NCBI GenBank assembly: GCA_964504565.1 | Contig: CAZDEY010000004.1 | Location: 1 to 64,000 of the forward strand | Source of the DNA: Cesiribacter sp964504565 | Lineage (GTDB): Bacteria; Bacteroidota; Bacteroidia; Cytophagales; Cyclobacteriaceae | DNA: 64,000 bases | Direction: 5' to 3' | Shown here: positions 27,878 through 34,945 of the stretch, piece by piece | Layout: every line of letters begins with the position of its first letter | How positions within the stretch are numbered: the first letter of the stretch is position 1 | Made by a program: the position numbers and the translations under genes | The notes under the pieces: generated by a model | What the model was told of the DNA's origin: nothing | Database searches by the model: none | What the model saw: only the letters and a program-made list of their open reading frames with translations

Positions 27878-28243
27878 ATGTTTAAACGCGATTTAGAACT
27901 GCAAAGGCGCTGGCAGCAACTTCGCATAAAACTGGGCGAAACCGTGGGCCGGCGCCCCAAAGACCTAAACGGAATTTTATTTATTATCGGCGTTCAGGAA
28001 TTAGGCCAGGGCAAGAAAACCTTTACTAAGGAAGAAAAGCAAGACCTAATGCATATTGCTATTTGCCGGGTTTTAAGCATTGGGGGGTTCTACGAGTTGC
28101 AGGGGCAAGATGAGCAAGGCTGGCCCCACTGGAAATTAGTAAAGCCGCTGCCCCATTTTGATTTACTGGAACAGGAGAAACTTCTCAAAATGTATGTGCT
28201 TGATTATTTTGAACAGGAAATGAATTGGCATTTTGTAGGGTAA
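27878..28243 (+). CDS. Conserved hypothetical protein, 121 aa
   Basis: A small soluble protein, basic at the start (MFKRDLELQRRWQQLR), with a central GILFIIGVQELGQGKK motif and FTKEEKQDLMHIAICRVLS. It has no signal peptide or helix long enough for a membrane. I believe similar short proteins occur across Bacteroidota, usually without function. It is cotranscribed with the AhpD-like gene, which is the only context. Confidence 0.72.
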   Translation: MFKRDLELQRRWQQLRIKLGETVGRRPKDLNGILFIIGVQELGQGKKTFTKEEKQDLMHIAICRVLSIGGFYELQGQDEQGWPHWKLVKPLPHFDLLEQEKLLKMYVLDYFEQEMNWHFVG

Positions 28244-28280
28244 ACGCTTAAGGGTATATTGGGCATTAAACCTAATAAGA

Positions 28281-28868
28281 ATGCACCCTACACTTAACCG
28301 AAACCTGTTCTTTATTCAGGAGCATACCGGCGTTTTTAAAGCGGCCAACCACTACGATGTACTAGATCCGGATTCTAAACAGCCGCTACTGTATTGCCGG
28401 GAAGTTAATTTAAATTGGTTTACCAAGATTGTTCGCTTCACTGACTATAAGCGGATGACCCCATTTACCTTGGAAATTACCACACCCGAAGGTAAAAAGG
28501 TACTTACCGTTAAGCGCAGTTTCACTTTTTTTAGGTCCAGCGTAGAGGTTTACGATGAAGCGGACCAACTGGTAGGTGTATTTAAGCAAAGCTTCTTTAG
28601 CATTGGCGGCAAGTTTAATGTACAGGATGCCAACGGAAACCAGCTTTGTACCCTAAAAGGTAAATGGACCAGCTGGGAGTTTGCTTTCCTACAGGGTCAA
28701 ACTCAGTTTGCGCAGGTTACTAAAAAATGGGCCGGTTTTGGTAAAGAATTTTTCACTACTGCCGATAACTATATTCTTCATATAGAGAACAGCGTGCTAA
28801 CTGATAATAAATTGCGGTTATTAATTATGGCAGCGGTTTTATGCATTGATATGGTGCTGAAAGAGTAA
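28281..28868 (+). CDS. Phospholipid scramblase-related / LURP-one-like protein
   Basis: The 195-aa product has the tubby-like beta-barrel pattern of the scramblase/LURP-one group: YDVLDPDSKQPLLYCRE, FTLEITTPEGKKVLTVKRSF, VEVYDEADQLVGVFKQSF and FNVQDANGNQLCTLKG. A short hydrophobic segment near the C-terminus (LRLLIMAAVLCIDMVL) fits the buried helix of the fold. The biochemical function in bacteria is unknown; the fold call is reasonably secure. Confidence 0.8.
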   Translation: MHPTLNRNLFFIQEHTGVFKAANHYDVLDPDSKQPLLYCREVNLNWFTKIVRFTDYKRMTPFTLEITTPEGKKVLTVKRSFTFFRSSVEVYDEADQLVGVFKQSFFSIGGKFNVQDANGNQLCTLKGKWTSWEFAFLQGQTQFAQVTKKWAGFGKEFFTTADNYILHIENSVLTDNKLRLLIMAAVLCIDMVLKE

Positions 28869-28911
28869 TTATATGAGCACTAGCTTGAACTTCTCCTAAA
28901 CTTTTTAGATA

Positions 28912-28933
28912 TTTCAATGTTTAAACATTGAAA
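28912..28933. promoter_or_regulatory. 22-bp perfect palindrome, candidate repressor operator
   Basis: TTTCAATGTTT (28912-28922) is followed directly by its exact reverse complement AAACATTGAAA, ending 18 bases before the nitroreductase start. A perfect 2x11 palindrome without spacer suits a dimeric winged-helix regulator such as MarR type. No such regulator gene is nearby. Confidence 0.6.
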
Positions 28934-28951
28934 CGAAGCTAGAATATCCTG

Positions 28952-29581
28952 ATGAGCTTAATAGAAAACCTAAACTGGCGCTACGCCACCAAGAAAATGA
29001 ACGGCCAAACCGTTCCGCAAGATAAAGTTGATACCATATTGGAAGCCATTCGGCTGGCAGCTACCTCCTACGGTTTACAGCCCTTCAAAGTAATTGTAGT
29101 AACCGATAAGGAAGTGCGCGGCCTAATTCACGAGAAGGCCTGCCCCCAGCCGCAAATTGTGGAGGGCAGCCACGTACTGGTATTTGCCCCCTACGCCCAG
29201 GTTGGCGCTCAGCACGTAGAAAATTATATTGACCGGATTGCCCGCGAGCGTAAGGCCGATAAAGAATCGCTGCAGCCGTTTAAGGAGGCAATAATGGGTA
29301 CGGTTAACGGACGCACCCAAGAACAACTGCACCAGTGGGCGGCCCGCCAAGCCTATATTGCCCTGGGCCACGGCTTGGTAGCCGCCGCCACCGAGCGGGT
29401 AGATGCCACCCCAATGGAAGGCTTTAACCCCGCCGCGCTGGACGAAGTGTTAGGCCTGGCCGACCATAACCTGAAAAGCGTAGCCATTCTTACCCTGGGC
29501 TACCGCGATGCTGAAAAAGATTACCTGAGCAACGCCCAAAAAGTACGTAAACCCGCCGAGGAGTTGTTTATTAAGCGTTAG
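28952..29581 (+). CDS. Nitroreductase family NAD(P)H-dependent oxidoreductase
   Basis: The 209-aa FMN enzyme of the nitroreductase fold starts MSLIENLNWRYATKKMNG and has AATSYGLQPFKVIVV, the flavin/dimer region, and QAYIALGHGLVAAATERVDATPMEGF near residue 130-155. The C-terminus ends VAILTLGYRDAEKDYL. Its substrate (quinones, nitro compounds or flavin) cannot be told. The preceding palindrome suggests repression relieved by a small electrophile or quinone, which would suit this class. Confidence 0.92.
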   Translation: MSLIENLNWRYATKKMNGQTVPQDKVDTILEAIRLAATSYGLQPFKVIVVTDKEVRGLIHEKACPQPQIVEGSHVLVFAPYAQVGAQHVENYIDRIARERKADKESLQPFKEAIMGTVNGRTQEQLHQWAARQAYIALGHGLVAAATERVDATPMEGFNPAALDEVLGLADHNLKSVAILTLGYRDAEKDYLSNAQKVRKPAEELFIKR

Positions 29582-29594
29582 GGAATATTTAGAT

Positions 29595-29788
29595 AGGAAA
29601 GCCCGCAGGAAAATCCGTCCCCGTGGTGGTGTCCTCACCGACCACCATGTAAGGACCTTTCCGTGGCCTGTGTCCGCACAGGTCACTAGGTAAGAACCGT
29701 AGGCTGAACCAGGAAACTGATACAGCCTGTAAAAACTTTGGTTTGGTAAGTAAAGCAGTAGCCCAATTACGGGTTGCTGCTTTTTTTT
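29595..29788 (+). ncRNA. Candidate structured non-coding RNA of unknown family
   Basis: The segment has no credible ORF but several nested hairpins. P1 pairs GGAAAG (29596-29601) with CTTTCC (29657-29662). P2 pairs GTCC (29617-29620) with GGAC (29653-29656). P3 is GTGGTGGTG-TCCT-CACC-G-ACCAC (29623-29645). H2 is a 20-base stem-loop with a TCCG loop (29665-29684). H3 pairs AGGCTG with CAGCCT and encloses CAG-GAAA-CTG (29701-29728). A strong terminator closes it at 29753-29788. A weak TTG/TATTTAG pair near 29564-29592 could be the promoter. I could not match it to SRP, tmRNA, RNase P or a known riboswitch; a 6S-like RNA remains possible. Confidence 0.55.
29753..29788 (+). terminator. Terminator of the RNA candidate
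   Basis: AGCAGTAGCCC pairs with GGGTTGCTGCT (two wobble pairs) around AATTAC, followed by eight Ts. It overlaps the last codons and stop (29767-29769) of the convergent endonuclease III gene. Confidence 0.8.
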
Positions 29789-30453
29789 ACGCCAACCTGC
29801 GTGCACATGGGCAGCAGCAGACAACTGCCGCATTTAGGGTAGCTGCCGGTGCAAATATGCTTGCCAAAGGGTACTAGCAGAGCGTTTAGTTCTATCCATT
29901 TATCTTTGGGAATAACCTGCTGCAGCGCCACCATAGTTTTTTCCGGCGTTTTTTCCTGCACAATACCCCAGCGGTTGGTTACGCGATGCACGTGTACATC
30001 AACCCCCAGGTAGGGCTGCTTAGCGGCAATGCCCAGGGCCAGCCCGGCGCACTTAGGGCCTACACCCTTAAAGCCGGTAAGCACCTCAAAACTAGCGGGC
30101 AGTTGGCCCTTATAGTTAGCTTGAATTTCCTGCGCAATAGCAATTATCTGATGGGCTTTGCTGTAGCTATAGCTGCTTTCCTTAATCAGCGCGTCCAGTT
30201 CCTCTACCGAAAGTTTGGCTACGGCTTCGGGGGTACGGGCGCGGGCAAACAGGCGTTCGCTCACGGGCACGGTGGTTTCGTCGTAGGTGCGAATGGAAAT
30301 AATGCAGGCCAGCAACTGCTCGAACAGGCTGGTGTAGCCGCGCTGGTACAAATCGAAGAGGGCGGCGGGCGGCAGCGGGGCCGTCATGTACCGGAGCAGC
30401 TCAAATGCTCGCTCTACATTAAAAGGTTGCTTTACCGCCTGTACCGTAGCCAT
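29767..30453 (-). CDS. nth: Endonuclease III-like DNA glycosylase/AP lyase
   Basis: This base-excision repair enzyme acts on oxidised pyrimidines. The 228-aa product has the helix-hairpin-helix LTGFKGVGPKCAG, the catalytic region LGVDVHVHRVTNRWG (Asp in VDVHVHR), and a C-terminal iron-sulfur loop with cysteines in CTGSYPKCGSCLLLPMC (C-x6-C-x2-C-x5-C). Its last residues (VKKSSNP) are encoded within the stem and T-run of the opposing RNA terminator. The family is firm; distinction from other HhH-GPD glycosylases rests on the Fe-S loop spacing. Confidence 0.92.
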   Translation of the reverse strand: MATVQAVKQPFNVERAFELLRYMTAPLPPAALFDLYQRGYTSLFEQLLACIISIRTYDETTVPVSERLFARARTPEAVAKLSVEELDALIKESSYSYSKAHQIIAIAQEIQANYKGQLPASFEVLTGFKGVGPKCAGLALGIAAKQPYLGVDVHVHRVTNRWGIVQEKTPEKTMVALQQVIPKDKWIELNALLVPFGKHICTGSYPKCGSCLLLPMCTQVGVKKSSNP

Positions 30454-30556
30454 ATGGCTAATAAGTTGGGTAGAGGCTAAATGGTTTTGGTTTGGTATGT
30501 AGAGGTTAAATATTAGATTTGGACCGTTGCAGCAGTAAGATCAATTTCAACCAAAT

Positions 30557-31117
30557 TTAAATATTGAATAAATCATTAATATATCGGTATAATTCAATTA
30601 CCCTACTTTTGGTTTGATGAAGAAATCTACTGGCAGTAATAGTTCTCTGTATTGTTCCTCCGCCTGAATATTCTTCTTTAGCAACTGTATGATAAAATTT
30701 TCGCTCAGCGTCCCTATAACTTAACCAGCTTCTCTGAGCATGCTTAAGAACTTCTTTGTCATCTGAATTTAATCGTTCAATCAGAACTTTATAGTATTTA
30801 TTCAGCAGGGCATCATATGCCTGTTCTGCTTCATAACTGGCCTTTACCATACTTGCGGTGGAATAGTCCTCGTCAATGCGTAAAGCCAGCCGCCGTTCAA
30901 TTTTAAATGTGTCTAATACAAACTCTTTATATAAATTGGTTTTTGCTTCGCTGTCATACCCAGAATCCTTTGTCTCAAGCTGCGCTTCTAAATCTCGTAG
31001 TTCAGACGTGATTCGTTCATCCAAAGCTGATGGAAGCTCTTGACCTATAACGAAGCTAGTGCCTAGAATAATTACGAAACACGTTAAGCCTAACCACTTC
31101 CTATAATTGTCCTTCAT
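30557..31117 (-). CDS. LprI-like (DUF1311) secreted protein
   Basis: The 186-aa product has a signal peptide (residues 1-25, ending IGQ), a helical body, and the LprI/DUF1311 core: VLKHAQRSWLSYRDAERKFY followed by a helical end (RFLHQTKSRVIELYRYI). Characterised LprI proteins inhibit lysozyme, but most members are uncharacterised. Composition is somewhat AT-richer than the flanking genes. It is likely transcribed alone. Confidence 0.7.
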   Translation of the reverse strand: MKDNYRKWLGLTCFVIILGTSFVIGQELPSALDERITSELRDLEAQLETKDSGYDSEAKTNLYKEFVLDTFKIERRLALRIDEDYSTASMVKASYEAEQAYDALLNKYYKVLIERLNSDDKEVLKHAQRSWLSYRDAERKFYHTVAKEEYSGGGTIQRTITASRFLHQTKSRVIELYRYINDLFNI

Positions 31118-31172
31118 AATAATTGAATAGAATTCACAAACTCACCAACCCCCTACCTCACCACTTCACCAC

Positions 31173-32315
31173 CTAATATCCCGCATAAAACCTGCTAAAC
31201 TCGCCGGTTAGTTGGTTGAAGATAGGCCGGGCGAAGGCTACGAACATATCTTGCGGGGGCGGGGGCGGCACTTCTTTCTGCTTACAGATGGATAAATGTT
31301 TATCGGTTAGGGCGCGCTCGTCACCATTAAAGTAGCCCCACTCACTAAACCACACAAACTCGCTGGGTATACGCTGGTGGCGCAGCACGTTGCCGGTCTG
31401 GCTATCTACCACGTAAAAGCTTACCTCGCCGCGGCTTATCACTTCTTTCCGGAAGTGGTGCAACTTGGCCTTTACCGTATTATACACATTCACACTGGAA
31501 TCTTCGGTAATTTTAACCGTACCTACCACCACGCTATCTTTTTCCAAAGCTTCCTGCTTTTCTACCGTATGGGTTTCGCCAATGGTAAACTCGTTAAACT
31601 GCACGCGCAGGTACTGGTGGGGCTGTAGCTGCAGCTCGTCGGCCTCGCGCGGGTTGTAGAAGCGCACAAAAGGGTGCTGGTTTTGCGTACCGGCCAGGTA
31701 GCTCTCCAGTTGGTCGGCAAAGAAGGCGGCATCAATTGAGTAGCGGCCCGGCACCGGAATTTGCTCAATCAGCACCTTAAGGGTAGCCATATCGTGGGCC
31801 TCGGCCAGTTTATTACGGGTATCCAGGTAATCGGGCACAAAGTAGAGCACATCCTGGTAGTGCGCGTACGCCTGGCGGCCCGCCTCGCGCGTACCCAGCG
31901 CCAATTCGCGGTTGCCTAAGCTATAGCTTTCGGCGGCGGCTTTTTGGCGGGCATCGCGCAACTCGGCATGAAAGGCCTGCGGCTGCGGTACAACCTGCAG
32001 GGCACCCGGCGCGCGCCGTATGTTGTCGTACAGGCTGTTCATGCGCTCGTAGTTCAGCACCACACCCTTCCACTTCTGTGGGCCCTGTAGCGTTTGCAGG
32101 TTCCGAATATCCTCATTCATCGTCTGGATGGCCAGCGGGTAAGCCACCGCCAGCACCTCGGCCGACTTACCATGGTCGGGGTTGCGCTGCAGGCGATCCA
32201 CGGCTTTCAGGCTGGCTTCGTAGTAATTGCCCTGCTCGTAAGTACGCTTGCCACTACTGCAGCTAGTAGCAAGAACTATCAGACTAAGAAAAGCAATAGG
32301 TAAAAGATTTCTCAT
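31173..32315 (-). CDS. Predicted lipoprotein with tetratricopeptide-like N-terminal region
   Basis: The start was set at ATG 32315 (MRNLLPIAFLSL), giving a lipobox LATS-C; the frame is open to 32369. After SGKRTYEQGNYYEASLKAVDRLQRN comes a helical region resembling TPR-like repeats. From about residue 200 a beta-rich region contains LRVQFNEFTIGETHTVEKQ and a C-terminal WFSEWGYFNGDERALTDK. I do not know its function; similar lipoproteins occur in Bacteroidota. The 387 bp before it contain no other gene. Confidence 0.7.
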   Translation of the reverse strand: MRNLLPIAFLSLIVLATSCSSGKRTYEQGNYYEASLKAVDRLQRNPDHGKSAEVLAVAYPLAIQTMNEDIRNLQTLQGPQKWKGVVLNYERMNSLYDNIRRAPGALQVVPQPQAFHAELRDARQKAAAESYSLGNRELALGTREAGRQAYAHYQDVLYFVPDYLDTRNKLAEAHDMATLKVLIEQIPVPGRYSIDAAFFADQLESYLAGTQNQHPFVRFYNPREADELQLQPHQYLRVQFNEFTIGETHTVEKQEALEKDSVVVGTVKITEDSSVNVYNTVKAKLHHFRKEVISRGEVSFYVVDSQTGNVLRHQRIPSEFVWFSEWGYFNGDERALTDKHLSICKQKEVPPPPPQDMFVAFARPIFNQLTGEFSRFYAGY

Positions 32316-32702
32316 AACGGTAAAGGGTATATTTTCTGATATGCTTATCACAGAAATAATGCCAAACAAATAAAATAACTTTTAAAAACTTATACTTAGC
32401 AATGTGATTCAGAACCTTACAGGATTCTTTTTTATTGGCCGGATTAATTCGGTGAGTCCAATAGGTGTAAAAAAATTGGCACGATACCCTATAAATTAAA
32501 GTCGTGTAATGTGATATTTTAAGCCAAAATTGAGCTATTTCCAGACCAAAACTACCTTTCTTGTATAATGAATTGTTAAAAACCAGAAGTACTAGACTCC
32601 TGAATCAATGTAAGCCTTTTAGTATTTATTAATTTTTTAATGTAAAAAGTGCCTATACATTTGCTATACAATTTGTTTACCCTTAATTTATAAAAACAGG
32701 TT

Positions 32703-33275
32703 ATGAAAAAATTATTTCTAACTGCTGCACTAGCAGTTGCGGGCATTTTTGCTACCGAAGCTTATGCTCAAGATCGTTCCAGTATCGTTAAGATCAACCC
32801 ATTGTCATTAGCAGTTGCTACCTTTAATGGCTCATTTGAGCATGCTGTTACAGACAATAGTGCTCTACAATTAGGTGTATTTTACACTGGGGTATCGGTA
32901 GGTGATTTTGAATATAATGGTATTGGTATAACTCCTGAGTATCGTATTTACTTAGGTGGCGAAGCTCTTGAGGGCTGGCACGTATCGCCTTACGTACGTT
33001 ACCAGAACCTAAGCTTTAGCGGTACAGATATTGACGAGAACGGAAATATGACCGACGAAGATATGAAATTCAACAGCTACGGTGGTGGTGTTGTATTAGG
33101 TCATCAGTGGTTATTAGGTAGCAGTGATCGTGTATCATTGGATCTTTTCTTAGGACCTAACTATAGCATAGTAAGCTTCAAAGACGAAAGCAATGAGAAC
33201 CAAGAGGATGATCTAAACTCCTCGTTTAGCGGATTCGGTCTTCGTACCGGTCTTACTTTTGGTGTAGCGTTCTAA
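32703..33275 (+). CDS. Outer-membrane beta-barrel protein (DUF3575-like)
   Basis: The 190-aa product has a signal peptide ending AYAQ (residue 22) and a small barrel of about eight strands: VKINPLSLAVATFNGSFEH, LQLGVFYTGVSVGDFEYNG, ITPEYRIYL, and terminal GLRTGLTFGVAF with a final aromatic residue. It is paralogous to the product at 45618-46184, sharing the KxNPLS, YTG and GITPE blocks. The AT-rich 387-bp upstream contains CTATACATTTG and CTATACAATTTG in tandem, near but not exact -7 matches. A terminator follows. Confidence 0.82.
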   Translation: MKKLFLTAALAVAGIFATEAYAQDRSSIVKINPLSLAVATFNGSFEHAVTDNSALQLGVFYTGVSVGDFEYNGIGITPEYRIYLGGEALEGWHVSPYVRYQNLSFSGTDIDENGNMTDEDMKFNSYGGGVVLGHQWLLGSSDRVSLDLFLGPNYSIVSFKDESNENQEDDLNSSFSGFGLRTGLTFGVAF

Positions 33276-33298
33276 GCTAATATCCTACAATTTTAATG

Positions 33299-33329
33299 AA
33301 AGCCAGTTTCTTAAGAAACTGGCTTTTTT
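33299..33329 (+). terminator. Terminator after the barrel gene
   Basis: A perfect 12-bp stem (AAAGCCAGTTTC with GAAACTGGCTTT) and a TTAA loop, with the T run extending beyond the stem, 23 bases past the stop codon. Confidence 0.9.
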
Positions 33330-33395
33330 ATTTTCAATTAAAAAGTTCCCAACATTTTTAGTATTTTTTCCTGAGCTTTGTAAAAATTATTAGCC

Positions 33396-34625
33396 ATGAA
33401 GCTACTGCATACCGCCGACTGGCACTTAGGAAAACGTCTGCTGGATTTTAGCCGCCTGGAAGAACAACGCCAGGTTATGGATGAAATATGCCAACTGGCC
33501 GAGGAGCACCAGGTTGATGCCATACTGGTAGCCGGCGACCTGTACGATTCCTTTAACCCTTCTAACGAGGCTATCGAGCTGTTTTACAAAACCCTACACC
33601 GCCTGGCCAATGGCGGTAAGCGGGCGGTAATTGGCATAGCCGGCAACCACGACAGCCCCGACCGGATTGACGCCCCCTACCCGCTGGCCGAGGCCTGCGG
33701 CATTTTCCTGAACGGTCGCCCCCGCGCCGTACTAAAGCAGTGCCGGACCGAGGGCGGTGTAGAAATTGCCCGCTCAGCCCCCGGCTTTATTGAGCTGAAG
33801 CTTCCAAATTGTGAGGCTCCCCTACGTTTACTCCTAACCCCTTACGCCAACGGAAATACCCTGCGCCAGCACCTGGGCGAAGACGAAAAACGGGAAGATG
33901 AACTCCGAAAATTACTACAAGAACACTGGCAGCAACTAGCCGATACCTACTGCAACGAGCAGGGTATAAACATTTTGATGGCCCACCTCTACTTTATGGA
34001 GAAGGGCGGGGTGCCACCGGAAGAAGACGACGAAAGCGAGCGTTCCATTTTGCACATGGGCGGGGCGCAGGCCATTTATACCGAAAATTTACCCCGCCAA
34101 CTGCAGTACGTAGCCCTGGGTCACCTGCACCGCTACCAGTACATTAGCCAGCAACCCTGTTCGGTAGTATACAGTAGCAGCCCGCTGGCTTACAGCTTTA
34201 GCGAGGCTAACCAGCCCAAGTACGTAATGCTGCTGGAAGCCGAGCCCGGCGAAAAGGTAAAAGTAGAACCGTTGCGGCTAAAAAGCGGCCGTACGCTGGT
34301 ACGCAAAACCTTTAGCCAGCCCGAGGAGGCTGTAAGCTGGCTGCAGGAAAATCCGAATACCTACGTAGAGCTTACGCTGGAAACCGACACCTACCTGGAA
34401 GCCTCGGTAAAGCGCCAGTTACTGCAGGCCCACGACGGTATCGTAAGCATCCGCCCCAAGTTGCGGCAGGCCCCGAACTCTACTTCCGAAAAAAACCCAA
34501 ACCCGGCCACTACCACCCTAGACCGTACCGAAATGTTTAAAGAATACGTAACCCAACGCAGCGGCCACCCCCCCAACGACAGCCTAATGGAGCTGTTCCG
34601 AGAAATTACTTCACTTGAGACATGA
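33396..34625 (+). CDS. sbcD: Exonuclease subunit SbcD
   Basis: SbcD is the Mre11-type nuclease that cuts hairpins and processes double-strand ends with SbcC. The 409-aa product has the metal-binding set TADWHLGK, VAGDLYDSFNP, GIAGNHDSPDR, LMAHLYFM and LGHLHRYQY, and the capping domain after about residue 270. Length is normal. sbcC follows, but 320 bp of repetitive DNA separates them, whereas the genes usually touch or overlap. Confidence 0.97.
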   Translation: MKLLHTADWHLGKRLLDFSRLEEQRQVMDEICQLAEEHQVDAILVAGDLYDSFNPSNEAIELFYKTLHRLANGGKRAVIGIAGNHDSPDRIDAPYPLAEACGIFLNGRPRAVLKQCRTEGGVEIARSAPGFIELKLPNCEAPLRLLLTPYANGNTLRQHLGEDEKREDELRKLLQEHWQQLADTYCNEQGINILMAHLYFMEKGGVPPEEDDESERSILHMGGAQAIYTENLPRQLQYVALGHLHRYQYISQQPCSVVYSSSPLAYSFSEANQPKYVMLLEAEPGEKVKVEPLRLKSGRTLVRKTFSQPEEAVSWLQENPNTYVELTLETDTYLEASVKRQLLQAHDGIVSIRPKLRQAPNSTSEKNPNPATTTLDRTEMFKEYVTQRSGHPPNDSLMELFREITSLET

Positions 34626-34700
34626 GCGGCGGCCGCGCGGATTTGAGACGTAAGATATGAGACTATGGACAATAGAGGTAAGAGACAAGAAGCAAGATGT
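34626..34700 (+). repeat. Degenerate modular repeat fragment after sbcD
   Basis: It contains GAGCGGCGGCCGCGCGGA followed by TTGAGACGTAAGATATGAGAC and AGAGACAAGAAGCAAG. The GC-rich word matches the copy at about 45522-45540 (AAGCGGCCGCCGCGCGGAG). The matching terminal words (ACTCACCAAATCAG, AATTCGCCAATTCGCC) resume at about 34907-34942 just before sbcC, so the element appears split by the palindromic unit at 34739-34862. Confidence 0.6.
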
Positions 34701-34738
34701 AACCGTATAAAAATAAGTAGCGGCTAATCGGAGCCAAA

Positions 34739-34862
34739 TTCCCCTCTTGAGAGGGGTGCCGAACGAAGTGAGGTGGGGTGTGTGGCCTAATAATACATAG
34801 AGAAAGAATTTCTAAACTTGAAACCGCCCAACACACCCCCAGCCCCCTCTCAAGAGGGAAAA
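34739..34862. repeat. Inverted-repeat element (MITE/REPIN-like)
   Basis: Two inverted arms: CCCCTCTTGAGAGGGG... with GGTGGGGTGTGT (34741-34783), and its inverse ACACACCCCC...CCCCTCTCAAGAGGG (34830-34858). Each arm has its own CCCCTCT/AGAGGGG hairpin. About 47 bp of AT-rich DNA lies between. The right arm lacks some 14 bases present in the left. No ORF is contained. It lies between sbcD and sbcC, inside a degenerate repeat. Confidence 0.8.
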
Positions 34863-34945
34863 ACCATAAACCTAACGCCAAGCCGTAAAAAGTTAACCAA
34901 CGTAAAAACTCACCAAATCAGTAATTCGCCAATTCGCCACCTCCC

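Noticed and set aside
29595..29788. Interpretation as SRP RNA, tmRNA or RNase P RNA
   Set aside because: The SRP GGAA tetraloop context, the tmRNA tRNA-like ends and the RNase P core strings I know are absent, and the length fits none of the last two.
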